A stretch of 64,000 nucleotides of DNA from Flavobacteriales bacterium. GTDB taxonomy: Bacteria; Bacteroidota; Bacteroidia; Flavobacteriales_F; PHOS-HE28. Each line of letters opens with the position of its first letter. The first letter of the stretch is position 1. A program made the position numbers and the translations under genes. Location: positions 163,018 through 227,017 of the forward strand of contig JAEUSU010000004.1 of NCBI GenBank assembly GCA_016788635.1. Reading direction: 5' to 3'. The notes beneath the pieces are model-generated. The model saw nothing but the letters and a program-made list of their open reading frames with translations, searched no databases and was not told where the DNA came from. This document shows, piece by piece, positions 52,069-60,479 of this stretch.

Positions 52069-52644
52069 CTACGGCAGTTGTGACAAGAGCACTCGTCCCC
52101 GCGGCGAGAGCTCATAACCCGGGTGGTGGCTGATCGTCAACCCCAGGTTCTTCAGCTTGCGCACATTGAGCTTCAGCCATTCTTTTGGAAAGCCTGTCAC
52201 TTGAGCCAGTTGCACGGCGGGCAGGTGCGGATGGGCAGCTATGTTCCGAAGCACCTTATGGGTCCAAGGTCCATGTGCCGAGGCCTTGTCCAATCGAGCC
52301 AGCCAGGCCATGAGTTTCTCGAGCGCATCCGGTCCTATGGCCTCTTTCTCGCGTAGCGCGATCCGCGGATCGTCCCCGATCAACCGCATTTCGATACGAT
52401 AGAGGTCACCTTCGCGCGAGGCCAGTACGCGCAGCAGTTCATCGACAGACCTGTATCCCATCGCCTTGGCGTGCCGAGGCTTGATATCCGCTTCATCGAT
52501 CCGCTCCAGCCGGTCGATCCTGAGTTGGCCAATGGCCGTGAGCAAGGTGCCTCCTGTCTTCACACCGGGTCTGCGCCAGCGGCGGTAGAACGTGCCTCGC
52601 GTTGCGGTACGCACCGCTTCCAGTTCGGTCTTGTTCAGGAGCAT
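52069..52644 (-). CDS. hypothetical protein, ASCH-like region plus winged-helix-like tail
   Basis: The 191-residue protein begins MLLNKTELEAVRTATRGTFYRRWRRPGVKTGGTLLTAIGQLRIDRLERID, reminiscent of an ASCH-type RNA-binding barrel, and continues KAMGYRSVDELLRVLASREGDLYRIEMRLIGDD. The second half (VLRNIAAHPHLPAVQLAQVTGFPKEWLKLNVRKLKNLGLTISHHPGYELSPRGRVLL) looks like a winged helix. The family calls are tentative. I used the ATG at 52644; the open frame upstream is Arg-rich and unconserved. Confidence 0.65.
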   Translation of the reverse strand: MLLNKTELEAVRTATRGTFYRRWRRPGVKTGGTLLTAIGQLRIDRLERIDEADIKPRHAKAMGYRSVDELLRVLASREGDLYRIEMRLIGDDPRIALREKEAIGPDALEKLMAWLARLDKASAHGPWTHKVLRNIAAHPHLPAVQLAQVTGFPKEWLKLNVRKLKNLGLTISHHPGYELSPRGRVLLSQLP

Positions 52645-52800
52645 GCATGGCGAAGATCGGCGATGCCGGCGACCGGACCGGTCTTGCCAGGTACGCCTTG
52701 CGACAGCCTCATCGGTGGCAGGTGTGAAAGCTTGGACGAGCTGGCGGCGGGTATCGAAGCAAATGCGCCTGTGTGAGCCAAGCACCTGGGAGAGCCGCAC

Positions 52801-53202
52801 TCAGTTGTTGATGATGATCACCGGCGCGTTCTGGATCTTCTTGTCCGAACGGGAAACGAAGCGCACCACCATCTCGCCCTTCTTCTCCTTGATCGCATAT
52901 ACCACGGCGACCGGGCCCTTCGGGCCGGTGCCCGGGGTGGCGATCTGCAGGTTCTTGCGCTCGATCGGTGGAATGGCCTCGTCCACGAACCGCACGACCA
53001 CCTTGGCGTGATCGAAGTTGATGTTCGATGCCGTGACGCTGCTGGCCGGTTCCGCGTTGATCGTCTGCCCGTTCACCACCAGCGTGAAGGCCAGTCCATC
53101 CTCGGAATAGACCGTCAGATCATGCGCGATCTGGGCCGCAACATGGCCGGGAAGTACGGTGGCCAGAAGGAAGAACAGCGGGAGATGGGCATTCATGGGC
53201 AT
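52801..53202 (-). CDS. exported hypothetical protein
   Basis: The 133-residue protein has a signal peptide (HLPLFFLLATVLPGHVAAQ) and a beta-rich body: DLTVYSEDGLAFTLVVNGQTINAEPASSVTASNINFDHAKVVVRFVDEAIPPIERKNLQI, then AVVYAIKEKKGEMVVRFVSRSDKKI. This resembles the N-terminal half of Bacteroidota proteins that carry a DUF4476 tail, which is missing here. Function is unknown. A TATCTTCA element lies upstream near 53210-53217. Confidence 0.7.
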   Translation of the reverse strand: MPMNAHLPLFFLLATVLPGHVAAQIAHDLTVYSEDGLAFTLVVNGQTINAEPASSVTASNINFDHAKVVVRFVDEAIPPIERKNLQIATPGTGPKGPVAVVYAIKEKKGEMVVRFVSRSDKKIQNAPVIIINN

Positions 53203-53335
53203 GTGTAGAGATGGGCTGAAGATAGGACGGGGAAAGGTGGGCCCCCATATTCCTCACGCGGTACGGATCTGCATGGCCGGTGCAATACGATATGTGCACG
53301 TCGACACGGTGTTCGTGTCGTTACGGCGGCCTGGC

Positions 53336-55024
53336 TCAGTGGATGATGAGCAAGGGGAGCTTGATCGGCATGCCCACATCCGTGGGTTCGGCCACCACCA
53401 GGTAGTGCCCTGAAGGTAATTTGTCGACCGCTACAAGCTCATTGAAGCGTCCGGTCATCACCGGCCTTCCTGTCAGATCGAGCAGCACCAGCGCTCCGTC
53501 GCCGAGGGCACTGAGCGTGAAGCCATGTGTCGCAGGGTTCGGGATGAGCACGGCATCGGAGTTGGTCCAGGGCCGATAAATGGAGCGCCGTTCGGACCAG
53601 GTGGCCCTACCATCGTGGTCGGATTGCCGCAGCCGGTAGAAGGAAATGCCGGGCAAGGGCGCCCTGTCCGTATGCTCATAGTTGATCATGGCCTGGCTGT
53701 TACCGGCGCCACGGATGATGGCGATGTCCTCCCAATACCGTGCGTCCACGGAACGCTCAATGGCGAAGTGGTCATTGTCCTTCTCCGATGCGGTGGACCA
53801 GCGGAGTTGCACCGCATCGCTGCCGAAAAGTTGTGCGTGGAACTCCACCAGCTCCACGGGGAGGACCACCGAGCAGAAGTCCGATGCGGGCACCTGGCCT
53901 GAAACCGTGTAGAATGAGCCTGGCGTGTTCTGGTTGTTGTATGACGTGGTGACCCACCCGGCCGGCCGTGCGGTACGGGACATACGGAACTCGTCGAACT
54001 TGGCGTCGATGTAGTGGTCAGCGTTGTATTGTGACCTGCCGAAGTAGTTGGCGGTCGAACTTTCCATGGCCGAGGGCAGCGTGGTCGCTGTCGCACTACC
54101 ATAGAGCGCACCGTTGCGGTACACGCGCATCACCTGTGCGGATGCATCATAGGTCACTGCCCAATGCACCCAGGCCCCTGTTTGTATCCCGCTATTGGCG
54201 ACCATGGGGCCCTGCTCTCCGAAAATGCCGATGGTGGTGATGCGCACTCTTGTCTCGGCCGGGTTGCCCGTGGCCGATGTGGGCGTGAAGAAGAAGTTGC
54301 GTGTGGTGCTGGCCCCCAGGTCGAAGATGCGCTCCCAGTTCGTTTCGGTCCGGTCCAGCCACACCCAGCCTTCGAAACTGAAGCTCTGCACGCCCGCCAG
54401 GAAGTTGTTCGGCAGGCGGAGGTGCTGGCCATTGAAGTTGCTGTTGACGTTCGTGCTGTTGTTCAGGTCCCGGCCCTGCCCGATCTTCGAGAATGCTTGG
54501 TTCGATGTGGCAGGGGCCACACTGTTGGTGAGGTTGTTCCCGTTGCTGGTCCCATCGGCCAGGCTGTTGTTGAAGTGCCACACCCCCATGTAGTTCGTGT
54601 CCCAAACGTCGGTGGAAGAGGGGTCGGGGACGCCGCCGCTCCTTCCATAGAACATGAGGATGACGAGGTCCTGCCCAGGGGTCAGTACGGGCGCCTTCAC
54701 CCACACGATGAGCTCGCCCGTCAAGGCCACATACCGTTCACGTTGATGGGGTAGGATGGTGCTGCAATCATCCAAGGTGAAGACGATGTCCAGCGCGTTG
54801 CTCTGTTGGATGTACCCGCCGTTGGCCGTGGTGCGCAGATCTGGATGGGTCAGTGAGATGAGCACCGGAAAGTCCGTCAGGGGCTGGCTGCCTGCGATCT
54901 GGGTCCCGTTGATCTGCAACATGCGGGCGAAGGCATAGCCGGCCGGCTGGGCCGTACCGAGCAGTGGAAAAAGAAGAAAGAGAAAGGCTGTACCAGCCGA
55001 TCTTGTTGGACTTTGGGAAAACAT
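53336..55024 (-). CDS. secreted DUF2341/LamG protein with T9SS tail
   Basis: The 562-residue protein has a signal peptide (GTAFLFLLFPLLGTAQ). It contains a DUF2341-like domain (FPVLISLTHPDLRTTANGGYIQQSNALDIVFTLDDCSTILPHQRERYVALTGELIVWVKAP), a LamG/concanavalin-like domain (MGVWHFNNSLADGTSNGNNLTN ... FSFEGWVWLDRTE ... WAVTYDASAQVMRVYRNGALYG) and a T9SS-type tail with LPVELVEFHAQ and VLIPNPATHGFTLSALG. It is probably a cell-surface glycan-binding protein. The start is uncertain; an ATG at 55063 would lengthen the N-terminus by 13 residues. Confidence 0.88.
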   Translation of the reverse strand: MFSQSPTRSAGTAFLFLLFPLLGTAQPAGYAFARMLQINGTQIAGSQPLTDFPVLISLTHPDLRTTANGGYIQQSNALDIVFTLDDCSTILPHQRERYVALTGELIVWVKAPVLTPGQDLVILMFYGRSGGVPDPSSTDVWDTNYMGVWHFNNSLADGTSNGNNLTNSVAPATSNQAFSKIGQGRDLNNSTNVNSNFNGQHLRLPNNFLAGVQSFSFEGWVWLDRTETNWERIFDLGASTTRNFFFTPTSATGNPAETRVRITTIGIFGEQGPMVANSGIQTGAWVHWAVTYDASAQVMRVYRNGALYGSATATTLPSAMESSTANYFGRSQYNADHYIDAKFDEFRMSRTARPAGWVTTSYNNQNTPGSFYTVSGQVPASDFCSVVLPVELVEFHAQLFGSDAVQLRWSTASEKDNDHFAIERSVDARYWEDIAIIRGAGNSQAMINYEHTDRAPLPGISFYRLRQSDHDGRATWSERRSIYRPWTNSDAVLIPNPATHGFTLSALGDGALVLLDLTGRPVMTGRFNELVAVDKLPSGHYLVVAEPTDVGMPIKLPLLIIH

Positions 55025-55215
55025 GCCGCGGCGTTCTACGGAACGCGGCCGCTTGAGTTCCATGCCTCGAAAGGGGCTTCATGGGCCGGGTGAATGGAAG
55101 GGCAGGCCCTCGGAAGGTGCGGCCATGCCCATAGTAGAACTCCCCGTGGGCCTTACGGATACTTCCATGACGCGAGTTGCAGGTGAGTGTTGGGCTTCCT
55201 CCGCACCTTCGCAGC

Positions 55216-56001
55216 ATGGACCCACGTGCCACCGCCTTTCTGCGCCTCTTGAACATCATGGACGAGCTCCGCGCCAAATGCCCCTGGGACCGCAAGCAGA
55301 CCATGGAGACCCTGCGTCCGCTCACCATCGAGGAGACCTACGAATTGGGCGATGCCATCCTGGAGAACGACCTGGATGGGGTGAGAAAGGAATTGGGCGA
55401 CCTGCTTCTTCACATGGTCTTCTATGCCAAGATCGGCCAGGAGAAAGGGGCCTTTGACATTACCGATGTGCTCAACGGCATCTGTGACAAGCTCATCCAC
55501 CGGCACCCGCACATATATGGCGATGTGAAGGTGCAGGACGAGGAGGAGGTGAAGGCCAATTGGGAGCGGATCAAGCTGGCTGAGAAGGGGGGAGCCGCAG
55601 TCGGTGAGGCAAGCGTGTTGGAAGGCGTCCCCAAGGGGCTGCCCTCCATGGTGAAGGCGATCCGCATCCAGGACAAGGCCCGCGGTGTGGGCTTCGACTG
55701 GGAGCGTCGTGAACAGGTGTGGGAGAAGGTGCAGGAGGAGCTTCAGGAGCTGAAGCGTGAGGTGGACGCAGCATCCGACAAGCAGGCCGGGGAGCTCGGT
55801 GATGTGCTCTTCAGCATCGTGAACTACGCCCGGTTCCTGGGCATCGACCCCGATGAGGCCTTGGAGCGCACCAACCGCAAGTTCATCAGCCGGTTCCAGT
55901 TCCTGGAGCGTGAGAGCCGCAAGGATGGGCGGCAACTCGGGGAAATGACCCTGGCCGAAATGGACGCCTACTGGGAGCGTTCCAAGTCGGTCCGAGACTG
56001 A
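55216..56001 (+). CDS. mazG: nucleoside triphosphate pyrophosphohydrolase MazG
   Basis: The 261-residue enzyme hydrolyses NTPs to NMP and pyrophosphate, cleaning nucleotide pools. It has two MazG repeats: the first with LRAKCPWDRKQTMETLRPLTIEETYELGDAI (metal ligands Glu39/40/43 and Glu59/Asp62), the second with GVGFDWERREQVWEKVQEELQELKREV and GELGDVLFSIVNYARFLGIDPDEALERTNRKFISRFQFLE. The ATG at 55216 begins the family sequence; the frame extends 13 codons further but is not conserved. Its stop directly abuts the convergent coiled-coil gene. Confidence 0.95.
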   Translation: MDPRATAFLRLLNIMDELRAKCPWDRKQTMETLRPLTIEETYELGDAILENDLDGVRKELGDLLLHMVFYAKIGQEKGAFDITDVLNGICDKLIHRHPHIYGDVKVQDEEEVKANWERIKLAEKGGAAVGEASVLEGVPKGLPSMVKAIRIQDKARGVGFDWERREQVWEKVQEELQELKREVDAASDKQAGELGDVLFSIVNYARFLGIDPDEALERTNRKFISRFQFLERESRKDGRQLGEMTLAEMDAYWERSKSVRD

Positions 56002-56886
56002 TCACTGGATCGCGGCCAGCTTCCTGCGCAGGGCATCGAGCACCTGCTGGTGCTGCTCTATGTTGCTGGAATGGGTATCCACCTCGGCGCTGGCCTGCCC
56101 CACGTTACCCTGTAATTTGCTGATGGTCGCCTTTTGCTTGGCCTCGGCCTGGCTCAGCTTGGCCGTTTCGGTACCATTGCCTGCCAGTCGCTTGCGTGCC
56201 TTGTTCAGGCGGTCCAGGTCCTTCACATCCTGTGTGCGCTTGTACTTCTCGTCCAGTACGGCAATGTCGTGCTCTATGCCCGCCTTTTCGGCCTCCAGCT
56301 TGCCCTTCTTTGCCTGGATCTTGGCGATCTCCCCATTGGCCGTGTCGATCTTCCGCTGGTTGGATGCGGCGGCCCCTTGTGCACTTTGATGCTTGGTGCG
56401 CGTATCGGCGATCAACTTCTCCTGGGCGGTGACCTGTTTGCTTACCACACCGCGGTTCAGGCGCACGCCCACATTGCGCACTGCGGCTTTCATCGCCTCA
56501 TCGTTCGTGGCGGCGGTGCTGTCGTTCAGCGCGAAGCAAATGGTGAGCTTGGCCAGGTTGGCACGCTTGTCGGTCTCCGCTCTGGCCATCACCAACAGCG
56601 GGGTGGGATCTATCTCCGGCAGCACACAACCAGCGGCCTTCAACGGGTCCTTGCCGCTCACCTGCGCACTGATGGCCTTGTACTCGTTGCGCAGCATCTC
56701 CAATGCGGCCGGTCCATCGGTCTCGAAGATGCTCACTGAATAGGCCGGAAGCCTGTATTTGCCATTCGTGATCTGGTCCGGTACCACGGTGATCGTCTTG
56801 TCCCAAGTGGTGCTTACGGGCACTTTCGACTTCTGCGCAGCGACGCTCGCCGGCAGCAAAAGCATAAGGAGCAGGGTCTTCTTCAT
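56002..56886 (-). CDS. exported coiled-coil protein
   Basis: The 294-residue protein has a signal peptide (MKKTLLLMLLLPASVAAQ), a globular first half (WDKTITVVPDQITNGKYRLPAYSVSIFETDGPAALEMLRNEYKAI, with one Cys in AGCVLPEID and one in LTICFALND) and a long coiled coil from about 150 (KLIADTRTKHQSAQGAAASNQRKIDTANGEIAKIQAKKGKLEAEKAGIEHDIAVLDEKYKRTQDVKDL). I recognise no named family. It probably spans or organises the envelope. It lies 20 bp downstream of the beta-barrel gene and is likely co-transcribed with it. Confidence 0.8.
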   Translation of the reverse strand: MKKTLLLMLLLPASVAAQKSKVPVSTTWDKTITVVPDQITNGKYRLPAYSVSIFETDGPAALEMLRNEYKAISAQVSGKDPLKAAGCVLPEIDPTPLLVMARAETDKRANLAKLTICFALNDSTAATNDEAMKAAVRNVGVRLNRGVVSKQVTAQEKLIADTRTKHQSAQGAAASNQRKIDTANGEIAKIQAKKGKLEAEKAGIEHDIAVLDEKYKRTQDVKDLDRLNKARKRLAGNGTETAKLSQAEAKQKATISKLQGNVGQASAEVDTHSSNIEQHQQVLDALRRKLAAIQ

Positions 56887-56906
56887 GAAAGCTGTTCTTG
56901 GATGGG

Positions 56907-57533
56907 TCAATGGCCTTTGCCGAACACCAGGCCCACGGTCAGGTAAAAGGTCAGGTATTTGGAGTCGATGTCCTTCACCAGGATGTTGTCATTGTATACC
57001 TGCGTAAGCCCGAAGGCCACTCCGGGCTCCACGGTGAAGAATGCGATGTCCATTCCCAGGCCGGCCTCAAGGTTGAAGGAGCCATTGGCAAAGTAGGCCT
57101 CCTGGTTGTAGGAGATGTCCTCATTCGTGTTGTCCACGCTCAGCAGCATGTCGTAGCTCGGTCCCACGGCCAGCCGCAGCTTGAACGCATCGCCATTGAT
57201 AAGCTTCCAGCCACCCAGCACGCGGAGCTTGAGGTAGGTGCGGATGATGTCATCCTCTATCGTGGTGACCGTGCCGGAGCCGCTGCCACTGGTGATCTGC
57301 TGTGTGACGGTGGTGGCGTTGCGGCCAAAAAAGGCCCCGGGCTGCAGGAAGAAGGTGTCGCCAATGCGCACGTCCATGCCCAATATCCAGCCGGCGTTCG
57401 CCTTGTATGTGGCGCGCTCCGGTGCATTGGTCAATTGCTGAAAGGTGACGCCCAGTTGGGGGTTGAACTGGAGTTGGGCCATGCCGGTATAGGCCAGCAA
57501 GGTGGCCGTCAGCAAAAGGAGCGAACGGTTCAT
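56907..57533 (-). CDS. outer-membrane beta-barrel protein, PorT-like
   Basis: The 208-residue protein has a signal peptide (MNRSLLLLTATLLAYTGMAQ) and alternating beta-strands (LQFNPQLGVTFQQL, ANAGWILGMDVRIGDTFFLQPGAFFGR, RTYLKLRVLGGWKLI, FKLRLAVGPSYDMLL, SFNLEAGLGMDIAFFTVEPGVAFGL, KYLTFYLTVGLVFGK). This is the small outer-membrane barrel type (PorT/OmpA-like) common in Bacteroidota. A TAGCTTTG promoter element lies 20 bp upstream. Confidence 0.85.
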   Translation of the reverse strand: MNRSLLLLTATLLAYTGMAQLQFNPQLGVTFQQLTNAPERATYKANAGWILGMDVRIGDTFFLQPGAFFGRNATTVTQQITSGSGSGTVTTIEDDIIRTYLKLRVLGGWKLINGDAFKLRLAVGPSYDMLLSVDNTNEDISYNQEAYFANGSFNLEAGLGMDIAFFTVEPGVAFGLTQVYNDNILVKDIDSKYLTFYLTVGLVFGKGH

Positions 57534-57553
57534 GGGCGGTTGAGTAAGCGGGG

Positions 57554-57561
57554 CAAAGCTA
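57554..57561 (-). promoter_or_regulatory. -7 promoter element for the beta-barrel gene
   Basis: TAGCTTTG on the minus strand matches TAnnTTTG exactly, 20 bp before the ATG at 57533. Confidence 0.6.
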
Positions 57562-57603
57562 ATCCGGCATCCTGCAACCCGGCCGTGCGCTGTGCTTCCT
57601 GAC

Positions 57604-58215
57604 CTACCGTTCGGCCAGTTCCCGCAAAGCCAGGTATACGCGGTGCATGGGCAATCCCATCACGGTGTAGAAGCTGCCCTCGATGCGTTCCACGGCGGTA
57701 AAACCGATCCAGTCCTGCACACCGTACGCACCGGCCTTGTCCATTGGTTGGTGGACCCGCACGTAGTAGGCGATCTCCTCAGCGGACAATGAGCGGAACG
57801 TCACCAGGGCCACATCGGCGAAGCTGTGCATGGTGTTCGTTGTTCGAATGCAGACCCCGGTGATCACACGGTGTGTTCGGCCGGAGAGGAGGGCCAGCAT
57901 GCGCCGTGCATCGGTTTCATCGAGTGGTTTGTTCAGCAGGTGGGGCCCGGATCCATCATCCAACAGAACGGTGGTGTCTGCGGTCACCAAAGCCTGGTCG
58001 GGTGCAAGGGAGCCCGTCCAGGCCTTTGCCTTTTCGCGTGCGAGATGCTCCGCCACTTGTTCGTCCGGAAGACCGGGTGGTGGCGTCTCGTCCATATCCA
58101 CATGGGTGACCTCCACGGGCAGGTCGAGCCCCTGCAGCAACTGGCGTCGCCGCGGTGAAGCGCTGGCCAGCACCAATCGCCAGGGAAAGAGCGGTGGTCG
58201 CGGTGTGTGGCTCAC
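57604..58215 (-). CDS. maf: Maf-family nucleotide pyrophosphatase
   Basis: The 203-residue protein hydrolyses non-canonical or excess dNTPs/NTPs; the family was once called a septum inhibitor. Signatures: LVLASASPRRRQLLQGLDLPVEVTHVDMDET, ALVTADTTVLLDDG, LNKPLDETDARRMLALLSGRTHRVITGV and GAYGVQDWIGFTAVERIEGSFYTVMGLP. The start is a GTG at 58215 overlapping the UbiA stop as GTGA; an in-frame ATG further upstream would be deep inside the UbiA gene. It ends the operon that begins with the ccm genes. Confidence 0.9.
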   Translation of the reverse strand: MSHTPRPPLFPWRLVLASASPRRRQLLQGLDLPVEVTHVDMDETPPPGLPDEQVAEHLAREKAKAWTGSLAPDQALVTADTTVLLDDGSGPHLLNKPLDETDARRMLALLSGRTHRVITGVCIRTTNTMHSFADVALVTFRSLSAEEIAYYVRVHQPMDKAGAYGVQDWIGFTAVERIEGSFYTVMGLPMHRVYLALRELAER

Positions 58216-59171
58216 AGCGTGTAACGGATCAACCAGGCATAACCCACGGCCATCACCATGGCCACTTTCAACAGGTTGCCAGCCAGCAGATGCTCGCGTC
58301 TGGTGTGTGCCTGATAGGTGAGACCTGCGGATACGAGCAACGGGGCGACAATGGCCAGATTGATGTACCAGAAGGACAAGCGGTCGTCCAGATAGGTTTG
58401 ACGGACCACCAGAATACCCAGGATCATGAGCGCGGTATAGGCCAGCACAAGCCCCTTGCTCCATCCCATGCCCATCACGATGGGTACCGTGCGACAGCCC
58501 TCGGCCTTGTCGCCCTGTACATCGGCCATGTCCTTCTGCAGTTCGCGCACCAGTGTGGCCAGGAACGCGAACCCGGTGTAGGCGATGATCGCTGTCCACA
58601 GGGTGTTGAAGAAGAGCCGGTAGGTGTCCTGGTCGTGCATCAGTTGGGCCAGGTCAGCCGGCAGCGCGCGCTGCAAGGCAATGATCTCGTAAAGACCGGT
58701 CTGCAGGGGCACGAGGGCAGTGAGCAAGGCCACCAGCCCGTTGCCAATGAGAAAGCGGCGCTTGAAGGTGGTACTGTATGTCCACAAGGCGCCAATGGCG
58801 AAGGGTGGGAGCAGGGCCATATACCACAGTCCCTGCCGCCAGGCCACCCACCAGCCAAGGAGAAGGCCAAGGGAACTGAGCACGATGTGGGCGGCCATGG
58901 CCACGCGCCGTTTCACGGTACGGCCCACGATCACGGTGTCCGGCCGATTGATGCGGTCGATGCGCTGGTCGAAATAGTCGTTGATAATGTTGCCCGCCCC
59001 GGCGATGAGCAGGGTGGACAATACGAGCAGCATGAAATGGAGCGGGGCGACCTGTGGTCCCACACCGGCACCAAGCAGCAAGCCAGCAAGCAGGCCTTCC
59101 CGTATGCTCACCATGGTGAGCGCGATGATGGCCAGGTTCAGCGGGCGCGCAAGGCGAAGGAGCGGCTTCAT
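58212..59171 (-). CDS. UbiA-family prenyltransferase
   Basis: The 319-residue membrane enzyme has about eight transmembrane helices and the two Asp-rich prenyl-diphosphate motifs of the UbiA superfamily: NIINDYFDQRIDRINRPD near 60-77 and, further on, LVRELQKDMADVQGDKAEG. Bacteroidota copies in this gene setting are usually called geranylgeranylglycerol-phosphate geranylgeranyltransferase-like; the prenyl acceptor is unproven. Its stop overlaps the maf GTG. It lies 4 bp after the KdsC-like gene. Confidence 0.88.
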   Translation of the reverse strand: MKPLLRLARPLNLAIIALTMVSIREGLLAGLLLGAGVGPQVAPLHFMLLVLSTLLIAGAGNIINDYFDQRIDRINRPDTVIVGRTVKRRVAMAAHIVLSSLGLLLGWWVAWRQGLWYMALLPPFAIGALWTYSTTFKRRFLIGNGLVALLTALVPLQTGLYEIIALQRALPADLAQLMHDQDTYRLFFNTLWTAIIAYTGFAFLATLVRELQKDMADVQGDKAEGCRTVPIVMGMGWSKGLVLAYTALMILGILVVRQTYLDDRLSFWYINLAIVAPLLVSAGLTYQAHTRREHLLAGNLLKVAMVMAVGYAWLIRYTL

Positions 59172-59175
59172 CGGT

Positions 59176-59700
59176 TCACCAGGTATAGGCGCCATCGGTC
59201 AGCCAGCGTCCGCGTACGCGCATGGCTTGTTCGAGCAGGTCGCGCACACAGCCGGCACCACCGGCCACGCGGCTCACATAGGCACTGATGGCCTTCACCT
59301 CTTCGGCCGCATCAGCCGGGCAACAGGGCAGGGCCACGCGGGCCATCACACGCAGGTCGGGGATGTCGTCGCCCATGTATGCCGCACGCGTTAGGTCCAG
59401 ACCGGTCCCGGCCACCAACTTGTCCAGCAAGGCGCTCTTGTCCCGCACCTGCATGTGCACCTCCGTCACACCCAGCCGCGCAAAGCTCTCGCGAACCCCT
59501 TCCGACCTTCCACCGGTGATGATCACAATGCGCAGGCCCTCGCGCACGGCGTGTTGCACGGCGTATGCATCGCGGGTGTGGAAGGTGCGCACGGGGTCCT
59601 GGCCGGGCAACAGCAACACCCTGTTGTCCGTGAACACCCCGTCCACATCGAACAGGAAGGTGTCGATGTCCGCCAGTTGCTCCTTATAGGTCCTCATCAT
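59176..59700 (-). CDS. KdsC-like HAD phosphatase
   Basis: The 174-residue HAD hydrolase has the nucleophile in FLFDVDGVFTD (Asp18), ITGGRS, a Lys in the QVRDKSALL region, and GDDIPDLRVMARV. This is the C0-type KdsC family that dephosphorylates KDO-8-phosphate in lipopolysaccharide synthesis; no kdsA or kdsB is nearby, so another sugar phosphate is possible. Its ATG overlaps the DUF2520 stop as ATGA. Confidence 0.88.
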   Translation of the reverse strand: MMRTYKEQLADIDTFLFDVDGVFTDNRVLLLPGQDPVRTFHTRDAYAVQHAVREGLRIVIITGGRSEGVRESFARLGVTEVHMQVRDKSALLDKLVAGTGLDLTRAAYMGDDIPDLRVMARVALPCCPADAAEEVKAISAYVSRVAGGAGCVRDLLEQAMRVRGRWLTDGAYTW

Positions 59701-60479
59701 TCCGCCTTCGGCCCATGTGCGGCCGATATCATCCGGCTAAGCAGGTCATAGGCGCGGCGAAGGTCGGCATCGTCCTTCAACCGATCGAGGTGGCGCTTGA
59801 TGGTGTGCAGGTCGCCGCGTTTGGCCGGGCCGGTGAGGGCGGTGGCGGGGCCTACAGCGGCCGCCTTGGCGGTGGTGGCGCTCCACAAGGGCAGCAGCAG
59901 GTCATCGGGCAATCCTTCCCGCCGCAGCAGTTCCTGTGCACGGTCCAAAAGGAATACGGGGAAGTTGCTTGCGAACACCGCTGCCAGGTGTACGAGTTGC
60001 CGTTGTTCACCGGGCATTTGCACGGCTCGGCCGGAGATGCTGCGGGCCAGGTGCAACAGTTCCGCCCGTGTGGTCTCGTCCGACCCATCCACCACCAGCG
60101 GCACCTTGCCCAGGTCGGTGGGGGTGCCGGGGCTCAGGCTCTGAATGGGCCACAGCACTCCGCGCCGTTCGTGAGGTTTCAGTGCAACAAGGTCCAGCGC
60201 CCCGCTGGTATGGGCCAGCACGCCGGAGCGGGGTCGCAGCCAGTGGGCCACCTCGGCCACGGCATCGTCACGAACGGCAAGCAGGGTGATGGTGGTCGGG
60301 GGTGGGTCAGGGCGCCAAGGCAGGGCCGGGCAACGCAAGTTCAGCGCCAGTTGATGGGTGCGTTCCACATCACGCCCCATTACCCCCAGGAGGGGGATGC
60401 CGGCCTGCACCAGCGCATGACCCAGATGGAAGGCCATTCGGCCCGCGCCGATCAGCAATACTTCCGGTGTGGCGCTCAT
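59697..60479 (-). CDS. DUF2520 Rossmann-fold protein
   Basis: The 260-residue protein has an N-terminal NAD(P)-binding motif VLLIGAGRMAFHLGHAL and a C-terminal helical domain (QRQLVHLAAVFASNFPVFLLDRAQELLRREGLPDDLLLPLW, TGPAKRGDLHTIKRHLDRL) as in the DUF2520/ProC-like family; TGPAxRGD is its hallmark. It is probably an oxidoreductase of unknown substrate. The ATG overlaps the ccmF stop by 4 bp, and its own stop overlaps the KdsC gene. The short extra frame upstream lies within ccmF. Confidence 0.9.
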   Translation of the reverse strand: MSATPEVLLIGAGRMAFHLGHALVQAGIPLLGVMGRDVERTHQLALNLRCPALPWRPDPPPTTITLLAVRDDAVAEVAHWLRPRSGVLAHTSGALDLVALKPHERRGVLWPIQSLSPGTPTDLGKVPLVVDGSDETTRAELLHLARSISGRAVQMPGEQRQLVHLAAVFASNFPVFLLDRAQELLRREGLPDDLLLPLWSATTAKAAAVGPATALTGPAKRGDLHTIKRHLDRLKDDADLRRAYDLLSRMISAAHGPKAE

